This document shows, in pieces, positions 1-10,364 of a stretch of 64,000 nucleotides of DNA (position 1 is the stretch's first letter; every line of letters begins with the position of its first letter). The stretch covers positions 124,001 to 188,000 of the forward strand of contig JALMQS010000009.1 in NCBI GenBank assembly GCA_024734495.1, in the 5' to 3' direction. The notes under the pieces are model-generated. The model was not told the origin of the DNA, searched no databases, and saw only the letters and a list, made by a program, of their open reading frames with translations. Origin of the DNA: Forficula auricularia (Eukaryota; Arthropoda; Insecta; Dermaptera; Forficulidae). Position numbers and translations under genes: made by a program.

Positions 1-559
1 TTTTGACAAGGGGTGGTCATTAGAGCGGCTACCGGAGAACCGGCCCACCAGAAATTCTCCCGGTACTCCTTATGACCTGATTTATCTTTGTGTTGATTTT
101 TTTAGTATTTTGTCTCTTTGTACTGAATTTGATATCTATGTTTTAGTGGGTATGGAATGTTCATGAGGATGAGAGGGGGTAATCAGAGCTATTTAGATTT
201 TTTGGTATTTGATTTATTATTTAATGGAAACTGCTGGGTTGATTAGGCAAAAATTTGTTTTTTATGTTTGAAATATCATTTTAATTAGTTAATTTCTTTA
301 TAATTAAATTGGATGAATTTATAAGAGAATAACTATGAAGATTATGAATTCGTGATAGCTGTCCTGGTCATGAATGAAGATGGCTGTGATATTAATGGAC
401 CTTTATACAAGTCCAGTCCCCTTTATACAAGAAATATTATGGATGACTGTTGTTGAAGGGGTCAGTAAGCCTTTATGGCTGATCCTCAAAATGGCCGCCT
501 AGCTTGTTGCACGAGAATATCGTTGTGAGGTAAAGAGCTAATGTTTTCACTTGCGGAAC
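1..559. other. AT-rich stretch, nothing recognised
   Basis: No coding, RNA or repeat signal that I can support. The frame at 473-655 on the minus strand is short, of low complexity and runs into the repeat that follows. Confidence 0.4.
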
Positions 560-1090
560 AATAAAGTTAATTTTTACATTAACATACAGTATGGTCAAGT
601 ATTGTAACCGTGCATGAAAAAAAGTTTTTTGCTTCGTTTTTTCGAAATATCTCAAAAACGGCTGAAACTATTTTGATTCAAAAAAATTTGCCAAACCATG
701 GCATTTCGGTCTACAAAAATGCCCTTATAAGTGACATCGAAAAAATTATATTTTTTGGGAGATAATAACTATTTTGTCAAAATGTCTGTTAGTACAAGCG
801 TTTCCAAATTTTTGTGGACACACTAGCTCAAAAACTAGTATGAATATCAAAACGAAATTTCACATCTAATTTTGGTGCATTGAGATTAAGAGCTGATTAG
901 ATTTTGGTTAAAATCGGACCCAAAATTAAGGGGGCTTGAAACTTATAAGATTTTCAAACTAAAAAAAACCGATATAAATGAAATATACCATAAAATGAAC
1001 CTATAATAAAAAAAGACGTATTATTTTTTTCGGGCGTAAAAATTAGGGGGTTCAAAAAATTAGAACTATCAAAATAAGTCTTAGAGCAGA
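560..1090. repeat. Dispersed non-coding repeat P, copy 1
   Basis: This segment shares an ordered series of blocks with 51440-52480. The blocks are a 'gtatggtcaagtattgta'-like start, 'caatatctcaaaaac'-type text, 'gacatcgaaaaaattatatt', 'gattaagagctgattagatt' and 'cccaaaattaag'. The order and orientation agree in both copies, with many substitutions and indels. No reading frame is conserved. It is probably an old non-autonomous element or the non-coding part of a larger one. The family is not recognised. Confidence 0.5.
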
Positions 1091-1597
1091 GATACCCAAA
1101 CGTTTTTGTCTAGTAGACCACCCTTGTTTTGGATAGACCTCCAGCTTAAGAAAATAAAGTTTTACTTTTAAAGACATTTTAATTTATTCTAATAGTATAT
1201 TATTTAGAGAGCTCGAATAAAACATTTATTTTTATATCTCTCCTAAAAATTAAATTTATGAACCCTTCCAAAAAAGGTCAAGTGTACAAAGGGTCCCCCT
1301 TACCTCTCATTTTCGGATTTTTTAAAGAAAATAAAGTTTTACTTTTAAAGAAATTTTAATTTATTTTTTATATGTCTTCTAAAAATTAAATTTATGAACC
1401 CTTCCACTCACTAAATAAATGCTCAAGTTAATCTCTCTCGTGAACAGGTGTAGTTATCTAGTTATTTAATCTCATTATTCTCACAAATATAAATAAATTC
1501 TAATTATTCCCACAAATGTAAATAAATTAAGCCTATTGATATTTTTTATATTTAAGTTATTTTTTTCAAATTAATTCTTCTATTTTATTGTTTTTAA

Positions 1598-2457
1598 CCT
1601 TCCGATAGGCGCACGTATCTATCAAATATGCAGCTAAATTTTTTCTTTCCTTATCTTGAAAATTAGATGCTCTTGGAAGCCGCCCTCTTTTCTACCCTCT
1701 TTTCTCGAGGCCACCATACCTCAGTACTAGCCACAACTTTCTACGGTGAACATAAGAACAAGAAATACGTGTTTTGTACTCCAGAAATACACGCGCCCAT
1801 CCCTGTAAGTTTTTTAAATCTTTTATTTTATATGATTTGTTGTCAGATTTGTAATTCATTCATAATTTGCACTAGATTAGAAATTAAATAGAATTGTATG
1901 TGCACAGGGCCGTATTTCTAAATAGGATAAGTAGGTTGCAGCTTAGAGCGGCAAATTTTCAGGGGCGGCAGTTTGGCAATTTATTTAATAGTTGAAATGA
2001 AGTATTTCAGACGTTAATAATATTTTCCGTACGAATTTAAGAATAGATGTTACTTTAAAATATGTTTCTGTCATAGCCTACTTTCTAAAACTATAACATA
2101 ATACAAATTCACAGAATGTTAAGCAAATATGAACTATAGACGGGGCGACAAATGGACTTTACCCTACCATATAGGCAACATACTCTTAAATCCAGCCCTG
2201 TATCTGCAAAGATTGTATTTCATCTACAGAATAATTTTATAATTTTTACTCAAGTTAATTTTTTTATCTTTATAAATTTTGAAATACATTTTTTTAAATA
2301 ATCGTTTCCCCCTTTTTTTTATTGAATAGCCATGGACGATATCAAATATTACTTTTTCCTCCAATAATTTGATGTTTAAAAAGGTAAATTGCTTGTTGAA
2401 AGGATGCCATATCTGATAGATACGCGCAACCGTCTTTAGTAGTATAAGATCGGAAGG
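1598..2457. mobile_element. TTAA-flanked DNA element (piggyBac- or Kolobok-like)
   Basis: The element is bounded by TTAA at 1594-1597 and 2458-2461. It has inverted termini: CCTTCCGAT at the left and the reverse complement ATCGGAAGG at the right. A second subterminal block (gtatctatca.atatg) is also inverted at both ends. TTAA duplication is typical of the piggyBac and Kolobok superfamilies, and nothing here separates the two. A 74-codon frame (1667-1891, plus) contains the run FYGEHKNKKYVFCTPEIH followed by CCT|GTAAGT, which resembles the end of an exon with a splice donor. I do not recognise that protein. A hAT-type element sits inside (1905-2200). Confidence 0.6.
1905..2200. mobile_element. 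Small non-autonomous hAT-like element nested in the TTAA element
   Basis: The termini are CAGGGCCGTATTTCTAAATA at the left and a right end that reverses to CAGGGCTGGATTTAAGAG. Flanking 8-bp sequences are tatgtgca (1897-1904) and tatctgca (2201-2208), a target duplication with one mismatch. An 8-bp duplication and a CAGGG start are typical of hAT elements. At 296 bp it has no coding capacity. Confidence 0.65.
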
Positions 2458-3291
2458 TTAAATTTATGTATTCTATTTATTCGGTTTCATTTATTTAAAG
2501 TATTTGTTGATAAATATTATTTTAAATATTGGTCAAGGCATGTGACTATTGCATTCTGTTTTGTATTTATTTGTTTGCTCAAGGAAAAATAAATTTAAAA
2601 ACAAGTGCTAAAGCACTAGTTCCTTCTCAGTAGATCCCCTTTTATTCGAGGATATAAATCAAAGAGCTCGAATTTAATTTTAATCGGACTTGTAAAATAA
2701 GAAAAAAGAAATAGGTGAGAATCGAAAGGGTGAGGTCGACCCTCGCTTGCTTTTCCCTTTAATATTTATGCTTTAACCGATAAGCAGCAGATATTGAAAT
2801 AATAGAAAATCCCCTCAACAAAATATACGGCAGCAGTTAAACAGGCGAATATATTGCTATCTAAACTTACAATTCAGAAGGTTGTCTTTTCTTTTTATTC
2901 CTCAACTTAATTACAATCCTTTTGTGAGAGATATAAAATATCTTATTAAACGAGTACCGGGAGACGTAAAAAATAAAAAGAAAAGCACTGAGGGTTTTTT
3001 CTTGTCTTCCTTCACGCTATAATGATATTTGGGCAAGATGAAGAACAAGTAAAAAAAGATTATAATTTGGACAGATCTTTTTTCGTCTTATTAAATTACT
3101 TCAGGTTCTTTTTAGGTGATTTAAACGATTATGCTTTTTCTTCATGTCTTTTCTTGAAGATTGTAGAAGATAGCGACCATATTATCTGCGAAGCAGCTGC
3201 CCTAAACAGAGAATCATTTTTGTAGATTTTTAGTCCTTCTTGCTCCTTATTTTTATTTATTAGCATTAGATGAAGAAACTAATATTTAGGG
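2458..3291. other. No recognised feature
   Basis: AT-rich sequence. The 67-codon plus-strand frame at 3022-3225 has no recognisable motif and no supporting context, so I do not call it a gene. Confidence 0.35.
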
Positions 3292-3420
3292 CAGGGATGT
3301 CCAGCCTTTTGGCTTACACGGGCCACATTTGAAAGAAAAAATTGTCCCGGGCCGCAGAGAAAATATACTAATTCTACCGATTTTGTTGATCAAAAAAGAT
3401 AGTTGATAATATTAAAAAAT
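3292..3420 (+). mobile_element. Left end of a hAT-like element (family H), copy 1
   Basis: It begins caGGGaTGTCCAgCCTTTTGGCTTACACGGGCC in character and continues with a GGGCCGC block and 'aaatatactaattcta'. The same start recurs at 24249 and 24976 in the same strand sense. CAGGGGTGTCCAA-type ends followed by a GGGCCGC subterminal block are characteristic of hAT-type non-autonomous elements. No matching right end was found, so only the terminus is called. Confidence 0.5.
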
Positions 3421-3952
3421 ATATATATATTTATTGTTAAAATATAATAAATACAAATATTTTATTTAAAAAATTTTAAACGTTTAATAAAACACAAACA
3501 TTTCCGGAGAATTTCTCCCTTTCTCAATGGAAAATCTTCTACTAAGACTAGCTAATTAATATGTGTTTATTAATTGAAATTTTATTATTTCATCGTTCGA
3601 TTTTATAATTATATATTTTTTCTCTTCAATCAAATATAAAAAAATAATCATGAGAAAATTATAGTCATTAAAAAAATGTATATATTACTTATACTATATA
3701 ATCAGGAAACGTTTTCAGATAAAAAGCTAAAATTTGGTCCATTGTAATGCAAAATACATAGTTGCTTACCATTTTCAGCTCATTAACTAAAAACTTTCAA
3801 GAATGGCATTTTGTACCTACTTTCATAAAATGTTTTCAGGTAAAAATCTAAAATTTGGTGAATTTTTATCTCATTAACTAAAATCTTTCAAGATTAGCAT
3901 TTTGTACTCTCAGGGAACGTTTTCAGGTAAAAGAAAATGAAAATAATATGTA
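3421..3952. other. AT-rich stretch with a short internal direct repeat
   Basis: It holds three imperfect direct copies of a block reading roughly 'gttttcaggtaaaaatctaaaatttgg ... ctcattaactaaaa' (about 3708, 3826 and 3915). No gene is seen. It may be part of the family H element that starts at 3292. Confidence 0.35.
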
Positions 3953-4564
3953 CAGGGTGGGGCAAAAGTAATCACCTTATTGGAAAACGCTATAAGAAAA
4001 GTAATCAGCCGATGTTCTTTTGCTGTATTTTTTTTAATGAAAAACTTTGGTTCTGCTTGTGAAATTTCTTTATTCAATCCATTAGAATTTATTCCATTAA
4101 GTCGAGAAAATGATATCGGACAAGTGGCCGCCGCCAGAGTTGATGACCATACGGGCCCGTTTTATGGCATTTTCCATCACTCTTGCCAGAACTTCGGGCG
4201 ACAGGTTCTCGCATTCCTGGCGAATATTCTCCTTAAGGGCTTCAAGAGTCTGAGGCTTGTTGACGTAAACCCGCGACTTCATAAAAAGAAGTCTGGAACG
4301 GTTAGAACGGGTGATCTGGCCGGCCAGTGCAAATCACCAAAACGAGAGATTAAGCGACCCGGAAATCAACTCATCAGCTCTGGCGGCGGCCACTTGGCCG
4401 ATATCATTTTCTCGACTTGATGGAGTAAATTCTAGTGGATTAAATAAACAAATTTCACAAGCAGAACCAAAGTTTTTCATTAAAAAAATACAGCAAAAGA
4501 ACATCGGCTCGATTACTTTTCTTATAGCGTTTTCCAATAGGGTGATTACTTTTGCTCTACCCTG
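3953..4564. mobile_element. Foldback element built from Tc1/mariner transposase 3' ends (FB1)
   Basis: Flanked by TA (3951-3952 and 4565-4566). The termini cagggtggggcaaaagtaa and its inverted partner begin arms of about 190 bp that match almost base for base. The innermost arm sequence encodes the end of a transposase: on the minus strand ...SGGGHLSDIIFST and stop (arm at 4097), on the plus strand ...SSGGGHLADIIFST and stop (about 4373-4420). The element therefore carries the same transposase C-terminus twice, tail to tail. TA duplication and this C-terminal motif fit a Tc1/mariner superfamily origin. Confidence 0.75.
4097..4282 (-). pseudogene. Tc1/mariner-type transposase, C-terminal 61 residues only
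   Basis: The frame reads MKSRVYVNKPQTLEALKENI..., then ...SPEVLARVMENAIKRARM..., ending SGGGHLSDIIFST. This matches the extreme C-terminus of insect Tc1/mariner-type transposases, where a FLWG(Y)xKSxVY motif is followed by a helix and GGHLxDIIF. The upstream bases look like DFFL fused directly to MKSRVY, so a few codons around the WG motif are missing. All three catalytic acidic residues would lie upstream and are absent. It cannot act as a transposase. Confidence 0.7.
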
Positions 4565-4566
4565 TA

Positions 4567-5349
4567 TCTTATAGATCGATATTTATTTTTTACTTAATTG
4601 ATATTTTTTCATCAGAGAAAATAAATAATTTGAAATATTCGAAAAAACATTTTTTTGCAAACTAATCTGCCAACACGTCTCAACTTGTCCATGCGTGTCT
4701 CGACTTGTTTGAAAGAGTCTCGAGTATTTATCATTAAAGAAACTATTAAATATTTGTAATTGGAAATAAGCAAAACGGGCAATTCTAGAAAAATTGAGTA
4801 CTAATAATATATAACCTGAATTGCACCGCGTGCCGATTGACGACTTAAAAATTTCTGATATTATTTAATAACCGAAACACTAACATACTGTAATAGTATT
4901 TACCATTCCTAATTACATGTCGAAAATAGTCCAATTTTCTTTCATTTATTGTGTCCATCATCTCAGTTTTTGTATCCATCTCCTTTAATCAACTTGCCCA
5001 TTCATGTTAACTGTTACTTTCTTCGAGAGACGCATATTTCTTAGGAAGTAATATTCTTTATACATGCTTCTTAAGTTTAATAAGGAATGCTAAGATAAGG
5101 CTCAAAAATCGCATTTGAGTTGAATTAACTCAGAATGTGGTTACAAGAGAAATTATTTATCTTATTCGATAGGAACTTGATACAAACATAATTTATTGGT
5201 ATCAAAATTTTCCATGAACAATCTATCAGACAAATAGAAGACGCCAAGAATGTAGGTCCATTAAAAATAGAAAAGAGAAACTTAATTTGCAGCCGAACCA
5301 GATTGAATAAAGCTAAGACCAGGTTTAATTTTGTGAGGATAAATGATTA
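4567..5349. other. No recognised feature
   Basis: AT-rich, with only very short frames. Nothing beyond composition can be supported. Confidence 0.35.
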
Positions 5350-5965
5350 AAAATTATATATTTCCTTATTTTGGGTATTTTTGAATTTTTACTCGGATAA
5401 GGGTTCGAAATAAATAAAAAAATATTTCAATTATAACCTGTGCCCACAGTGATGTAAGTTTCTCATCTAAATAACATGGGATTTTTGGAATTAAAATATC
5501 AATTTTTTATTCAGCCCAAAGTAATTGTTTAAAAAATTTTAAACTCTGAAAACTTTATCCTTATAATACTCGCTATCCATGAGAATTATTACAAACTCTT
5601 AGCTATTATAATTTTGGAGTTACCGCTAGATAAATTACTGCTATATCTTAGAGTTACTAAGTTATAGACGCCAAACTATAATAGCTAAAAATCTTTAAAA
5701 ATTCTGAGGGATAGCTAGTATTATAAGGATAATGTCTACAGAGTTTCAAATTTTTTAAACCATTACTTTGGTTGGAATAAAAAAATTGATCTTTCAATGG
5801 CAAAAACCCCATGTTACTTAGATGAGAAACTTACATCGCTGGGTGCACATATTTTAATTGAGATAGAGACTTGAAACTTGCGGGATATTTTTTTTATTTA
5901 TTTCGAACCATATGATCCTCCTCGGCGTAAAAATTCGAAAATACCTAAAATAAGGACCATCCTAA
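5350..5965. repeat. Long-arm palindromic element
   Basis: Two arms of roughly 280 bp, inverted about a centre near 5655. Matching blocks include ggttcgaaataaataaa (5403) against the complement at about 5891, gatgtaagtttctcatct (5453) against its complement at 5820, and ccttataatactcgctatcc (5560) against about 5712. There is no coding content. It is probably a non-autonomous foldback DNA element; the terminal bases are uncertain. Confidence 0.6.
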
Positions 5966-5973
5966 TATATAAA

Positions 5974-6091
5974 CATATATAGGAATTTTAGGAGAATTTA
6001 CTTGCCAGGGTAAGCGGATATTAGTCTTTTTATAAACAGTGCCTAATATCCGCTTACCCTGGCAAATAAACTCTCCTAAAATCCCTGTATA
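5974..6091. repeat. Near-perfect 118-bp hairpin
   Basis: The left arm runs from atataggaattttaggag through cttgccagggtaagcgga, and the right arm is its complement, ending cctaaaatccctgtatat. The unpaired spacer is only about 18 bases (tctttttataaacagtgc). It is consistent with a small foldback MITE lying right next to the larger palindrome. Confidence 0.6.
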
Positions 6092-6934
6092 TTAAATTAA
6101 TCTTGCCTAGGTTCTTTAATTACTGTCAAAAATTATAAGCTATATTTATTAAACATCTGTATTTCTTACTTATAAGAGGCTATAATTCACAAGGGTAAAT
6201 TGTCAAATAGTTGAATTACCGTTACCATTTTTCGTAATTAATAAAACAACACAAAAATAATCATTAATAGAGATATTGGAATTTTATAACCCCAATTAAT
6301 AATTAACACCAGGTTTCCTTCGTAAATTAAATCATGTTATTTAGCCGAGTTATAATTTTTATTTTGCTCTAAGGAATTAATTAATTTGGAAAGATAAATC
6401 TATAAATATCTCCTAATTAGCTCCTGTAAACATTTATTTAGGCGAAGCACCAAAGGGATTTATGAAAGGGCACGTTTTGAAAGGCTAATTTAGCATTCCC
6501 TTAATTCTCAATCTGCTAAATTGGATGGCTAATGAATCTTGATAAAAAATATGATATATATATATATATAGTCCTTATAGATTAGATCCTTTCTGAAATC
6601 TCAGTCTGTTTTACAAGCACAATCAAATGATTTTAACATTCTTATAAAAATTTTATTCGGTATACTCGGGAAGTTGGAGATTTTTTTGGCTCATTGGGTT
6701 TAAAAATATAATTGAAGCTTGTGAAAAATATTTTTTAACCATTATTTTTTTTATCTGTCTTGTGTGTTTGAATTCTGATTGCCAAAATAATTCAATAACG
6801 AAAAGTCATTGAAAGTTCGTTCTGGTGCCAAAATGTTTGTATATATTTTTTTTCTAATACAGAGATCTCAATGGCTCTAGGGAGCCTTAGAAAGACCCCG
6901 AAATAAAAGGTGGAAAAAACAACTTTATGGAACG
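6092..6934. other. No recognised feature
   Basis: AT-rich sequence containing a short (TA)n run near 6550-6572. Nothing else can be supported. Confidence 0.35.
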
Positions 6935-7135
6935 TATATATGTTGCAGTAAAACCCGTTTTTTGTAATAATGGGTTCTTACTAGTTAAAACGCGTTTCAC
7001 CGAATACCTTTGTGGCAACTAGAATTTTTGATGTTGGTTGAGTTTGGTCCAAAGGTCTAGAATCTTCATTTTTGACCTTCCGCCTCATTTTGGGTGTTTT
7101 TTAAACGAAAATGTCAAAAATTGCATCCTCTATAA

Positions 7136-8051
7136 CATTGTTTCTCAAAGTGTGGGGTTCCATAAAAAAAACGCCAAGGGTTCCGCAAAAAAATTCACGG
7201 TAGGTGAAAAAATTCTAGCGTTCAAAAGGAAGGTGAAGTTTTGGATTAGTTGTGTGAATCGCAGAGATCTCGAGTGTTTTCCAGCTATGAAGGACATTTT
7301 GGAAGAAGATCTAAATACCAGTCAATATACCAAAATCGTTCATCACTTGGAGTGTCTGAATAAATCAATCGAACAAAATTTCACTGATGATAATTTCAAA
7401 AAACTGGATTCTTGGATGAAAAATCCTTTTGTTGTTAGTGAAAAGCGATCCTCTTTTTCACACCATGTTTATGAAAATTTTATATAAATATCTTCAGATT
7501 CTTCACTGCAGACAGCCTATTGTCAAAATTTTGGTGTAGTTTAACAGGCGAATATCCACAGTTGACCCAGAAAGCTGTTTTAATTCTCTTTTACCATGCT
7601 ACAAATTATTTGTGGGAGTCTTAATTATCAATTTACTTATTAACAAAAAATAAGTACCGCAATAATTTGGATGCAGAGTCGGATATGAGATACAACTTTT
7701 AATCAATAAGACCTGATATAAAGTATTTGTGTATACACAAAAAACAGTATCTTTCGTCGCATTGATGGGAATACCTATGAAAAGTTGATGTGTTCGAAAA
7801 TGTTTTTTTTTCTTTTACTTACGGAAGTTTTGATTTAGTTACTGTTTAATATAGATATAGTGGGTGATTGTATAAATAAAAATATAAGACAATAAAAGTA
7901 GTATTTCTTAATTAATTCACTCCATATAACTATATTTCAAAGTCAAAAACAATGTTCCCATAACAAGGCTTTAATCATAGTATTATCGGGTTCCATGCTT
8001 ACCTTCCAAACGGAAAAGGGTTCCACATTCGAAAAAGTTTGAGAAACACTG
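7136..8051 (+). mobile_element. hAT element inserted in foldback F1
   Basis: The ends read CATTGTTTCTCAAAGTGTGG on the left and, reversed, CAGTGTTTCTCAAACTTTTT on the right. The flanks are ctctataa (7128-7135) and ctctacaa (8052-8059), an 8-bp duplication with one mismatch. The uninterrupted F copy reads 'atcctctacaactttg' at the same place, which confirms a single target copy. It encodes a degraded transposase C-terminus (7196-7710). Confidence 0.85.
7196..7710 (+). pseudogene. hAT transposase, C-terminal half, disrupted
   Basis: The first open part reads AFKRKVKFWISCVNRRDLECF, MKDILEE..., LDSWMKNPFVV and stops at 7486. After further stops and shifts it resumes as SLTGEYPQLTQKAVLILFYH, then ATNYLWES and KNKYRNNLDAESDMR. 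This is the order seen in the C-terminal half and dimerisation region of ZBED5/GTF2IRD2-like hAT transposases. The N-terminal BED finger and most of the RNase H-like core are missing. It is not functional. Confidence 0.8.
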
Positions 8052-8295
8052 CTCTACAATTTTGCTTCTAATGAAGATGTAACTTTTGACATTTTTGTTT
8101 AAAATTTTTTTGAAAATAATCACCCAAAATGAGGCGGAAGGTCACAAACAAAGATTTTAGAACGTTTGGACCAAACTCAACCAACATCAGTAAATTCTAG
8201 TTGGCACAAAGGTATTCAATCAAACGCGTTTTAATTAGTAAGAACCCGTTCTCACTAAAAAACGATTTTTTTAATGCAACATATATATTTATTTA

Positions 8296-9587
8296 AAGGG
8301 TGTAACTAACTTTGCTTCCGTCGTTTTTTTCCGAAATTCGAGGCTTTATTGTAAAAAACTGGTTATACATTTATGATTCAAAGTATTGTCCATCACTGGC
8401 CACTACTTTCTCCCATCTTTCGGGCATCGTACGAATCCCGCGTTGAAAAAACTGGTCATCTTTTGAAGTGATCCACGAATCGATCCAATTTTTCACTTCT
8501 TCATAAGACCGGAAGTGCTGGTCAGCCAGGCCGTGTGCCATTGATCGAAACAAGTGATAGTCCGAGGGAGCAACGTCTGGAGAATACGGCGGGTGGGGTA
8601 GAACTTCCCATTTCAACGTTTCCAAGTATGTCTTGACCACTTTCGCAACATGGGGTCGAGCATTGTCATGCTGTAAAATCACTTTATCATGTCTCTTGTT
8701 GTATTGCGGCTGTTTGTCTTTCAATGCTCGGCTCAAACGCACTAATTGCGTTCGATAACGATCGCCTGTGATTGTTTCAGCCGGTTTTAACAACTCATAA
8801 TACACTACGCCGAGCTGGTCCCACCAAATACTGAGCATGACCTTGGAACCGTGAATATTCGGTTTGGCCGTCGACGTGGCCGGGATATCCCCATGATTTT
8901 CTGCGCTTTTTCTGCGCTTGGGATTATCGTAATGAACCCATTTTTCGTCGCCAGTCACAATGCGATGCAGTAATCCCTTCCGTCTTTGCCTTGCAAGCAG
9001 CTGTTCACAAGCAAACAAACGCCGTTCAACATCTCTCGGCTTCAACTCGTACGGCACCCAATTTCCTTGTTTCTGAATCATTCCCATTACTTTTAGGCGT
9101 TTTGAAATGGCTTGTTGCGTCACTCCCAATGATCCTGCCAATTCTTGTTGCGTTTGACACGAGTCTTGATCAAGTAATGCCTCCAATTCTGCATCTTTGA
9201 AAACCTTCTCTCTTCCACCGCCATGCTGGTCTTCGACGTCAAAATCACCGTTCTTGAAGCGTTGAAACCACTCTCGGCACGTTCTTTCACTAATAGCGGC
9301 CTCACCATAGGTATTTGAGAGCATTCGATGAGCCTCAGCCGCAGATTTCTTCATATTAAAGCAGAAAATTAAAACCTCCCGCAAATGACGAGAATTTGGC
9401 TCGTAAGCTGACATGTTTAATCGAGAATAACTTTATGATGCAGACACAAATCGACTAATATTTCGATGGGGTTATGTTTACAAATTCCTAAGCTTATTGT
9501 ATGACATCTACGATCTATTTATTTCGACTACCACTTACCGCTACAGCCATCTATTGCGAAACGGCGGAAGCAAAGTTGTACACCTAT
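8296..9587 (-). mobile_element. Complete mariner element (mauritiana-type, DD34D)
   Basis: It is 1292 bp between TA dinucleotides at 8294-8295 and 9588-9589. The inverted termini are similar but not identical: left aagggtgtaactaactttgc, right (reversed) ataggtgtacaactttgctt, both followed by ccg.cgtttt-like sequence. The length, TA target and single intronless transposase frame match a full-length mariner. It abuts the right end of foldback F1, with only a few TA-rich bases between. The exact terminal base is uncertain by one or two positions. Confidence 0.85.
8371..9414 (-). CDS. Mariner transposase, apparently intact
   Basis: 347 codons, ATG to TAA, with no internal stop or frameshift; Mos1-type transposases have about 345. 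The N-terminal part (residues 1-110) carries the paired helix-turn-helix that binds the terminal repeats. The linker WVPYEL is at 119-124. The catalytic triad is visible as D156 (TGDEKW), D250 (LQHDNARPH) and D285 (YSPDVAPSDYHLF), giving 34 residues between the last two. The tail PERWEKVVASDGQYFES is also family-typical. The protein would cut and paste its own element at TA sites in the nucleus. Residue 172 is E in AENHG, where relatives usually have W, so activity is not assured. Expression cannot be judged; no promoter is obvious. Confidence 0.92.
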   Translation of the reverse strand: MSAYEPNSRHLREVLIFCFNMKKSAAEAHRMLSNTYGEAAISERTCREWFQRFKNGDFDVEDQHGGGREKVFKDAELEALLDQDSCQTQQELAGSLGVTQQAISKRLKVMGMIQKQGNWVPYELKPRDVERRLFACEQLLARQRRKGLLHRIVTGDEKWVHYDNPKRRKSAENHGDIPATSTAKPNIHGSKVMLSIWWDQLGVVYYELLKPAETITGDRYRTQLVRLSRALKDKQPQYNKRHDKVILQHDNARPHVAKVVKTYLETLKWEVLPHPPYSPDVAPSDYHLFRSMAHGLADQHFRSYEEVKNWIDSWITSKDDQFFQRGIRTMPERWEKVVASDGQYFES

Positions 9588-9589
9588 TA

Positions 9590-10360
9590 TATACAGGTGT
9601 ATATATTTATTCGCGTGGGGCAAAGGACACTCTCTAAGTGTGGGTTTTATCTCCTTATGTCGTATTTAGAATGTATTGGTTACTTAATGTCCGGTAGTGA
9701 TTTTAAAGATTTTAAGAATTTTTGAACATAGTCTCTCTGCTCCAACATCCACTGACAAGATGCTTCAAGGCCGTGCTTTTATCAGGACAGTCACAGGTCA
9801 TTTGGATTTATGATAAAAACAAAATAAAATTACTTTGTTTCATTGTTTCAATTTTTTTTTCTTTTACTGACAAGCCTAGTTCTCTTCTTAAAATGATCAA
9901 AAGAGTTCAGAGTTCATCTTCATGGCCAATTAATTTGGTCAGCGATTTATCTCATGCTTTTTCTGTTCTTCAGCCTCAATTTCTGCTAACGAGGAAATGC
10001 TAAGATGATGAGAGGACTTGTATTTAATGACCACGGGGGAAAAGAACGCATCTGGAGGTTGAATGACTTCTACAAAAACCACGAGGCAAAAAATAAAATC
10101 AATTTATTGCCTGGAAGACTTGTGTAGAGGAACTTGACATTCTGTTGACAACAACATATAAACAGATAAATTTGTGTAAATACAATTTTTGACTTCTATT
10201 TTTATAAGAATATATGCTTGAAAGAATAATTTATTCAAGTATTATAAATATACATTTTTCTAAAAGGTCTGTTTCTTAATATTTTTTGTTTTTCGACTCA
10301 TACTTTTATATCCATGTAGATACGTTTAATCACTGCAACAAAATATAACCCTCGAATCAG
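9590..10360. other. No recognised feature
   Basis: Two short plus-strand frames (9501-9725 and 9722-10003) have low-complexity, membrane-like composition and no motif. No repeat relationship to the rest of the window was noticed. Confidence 0.35.
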
Positions 10361-10364
10361 TTAA

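Larger units (their letters stand above)
6935..8290. mobile_element. Foldback element F, copy 1 (split by a hAT insertion)
   Basis: The left arm (6935-7135) and right arm (8060-8290) are inverted copies: tatatgttgcagtaaaaccc..., ggttgagtttggtccaaagg, tgaccttccgcctcattttg, with complements on the right. An uninterrupted copy of the same element is at 15813-16238, about 425 bp. Both copies are flanked by (TA)-rich sequence. The arms carry no coding sequence. Only the insertion at 7136-8051 makes this copy long. Confidence 0.7.

Noticed and set aside
3022..3225. 67-codon frame as a small host gene
   Set aside because: No motif, no splice or promoter context, and a length expected by chance in this much sequence.
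3980..4420. 146-codon plus-strand frame
   Set aside because: It runs antisense through one arm of foldback FB1 and then sense through the other. The only meaningful part is the last 13 codons of a transposase; the rest is a shadow.
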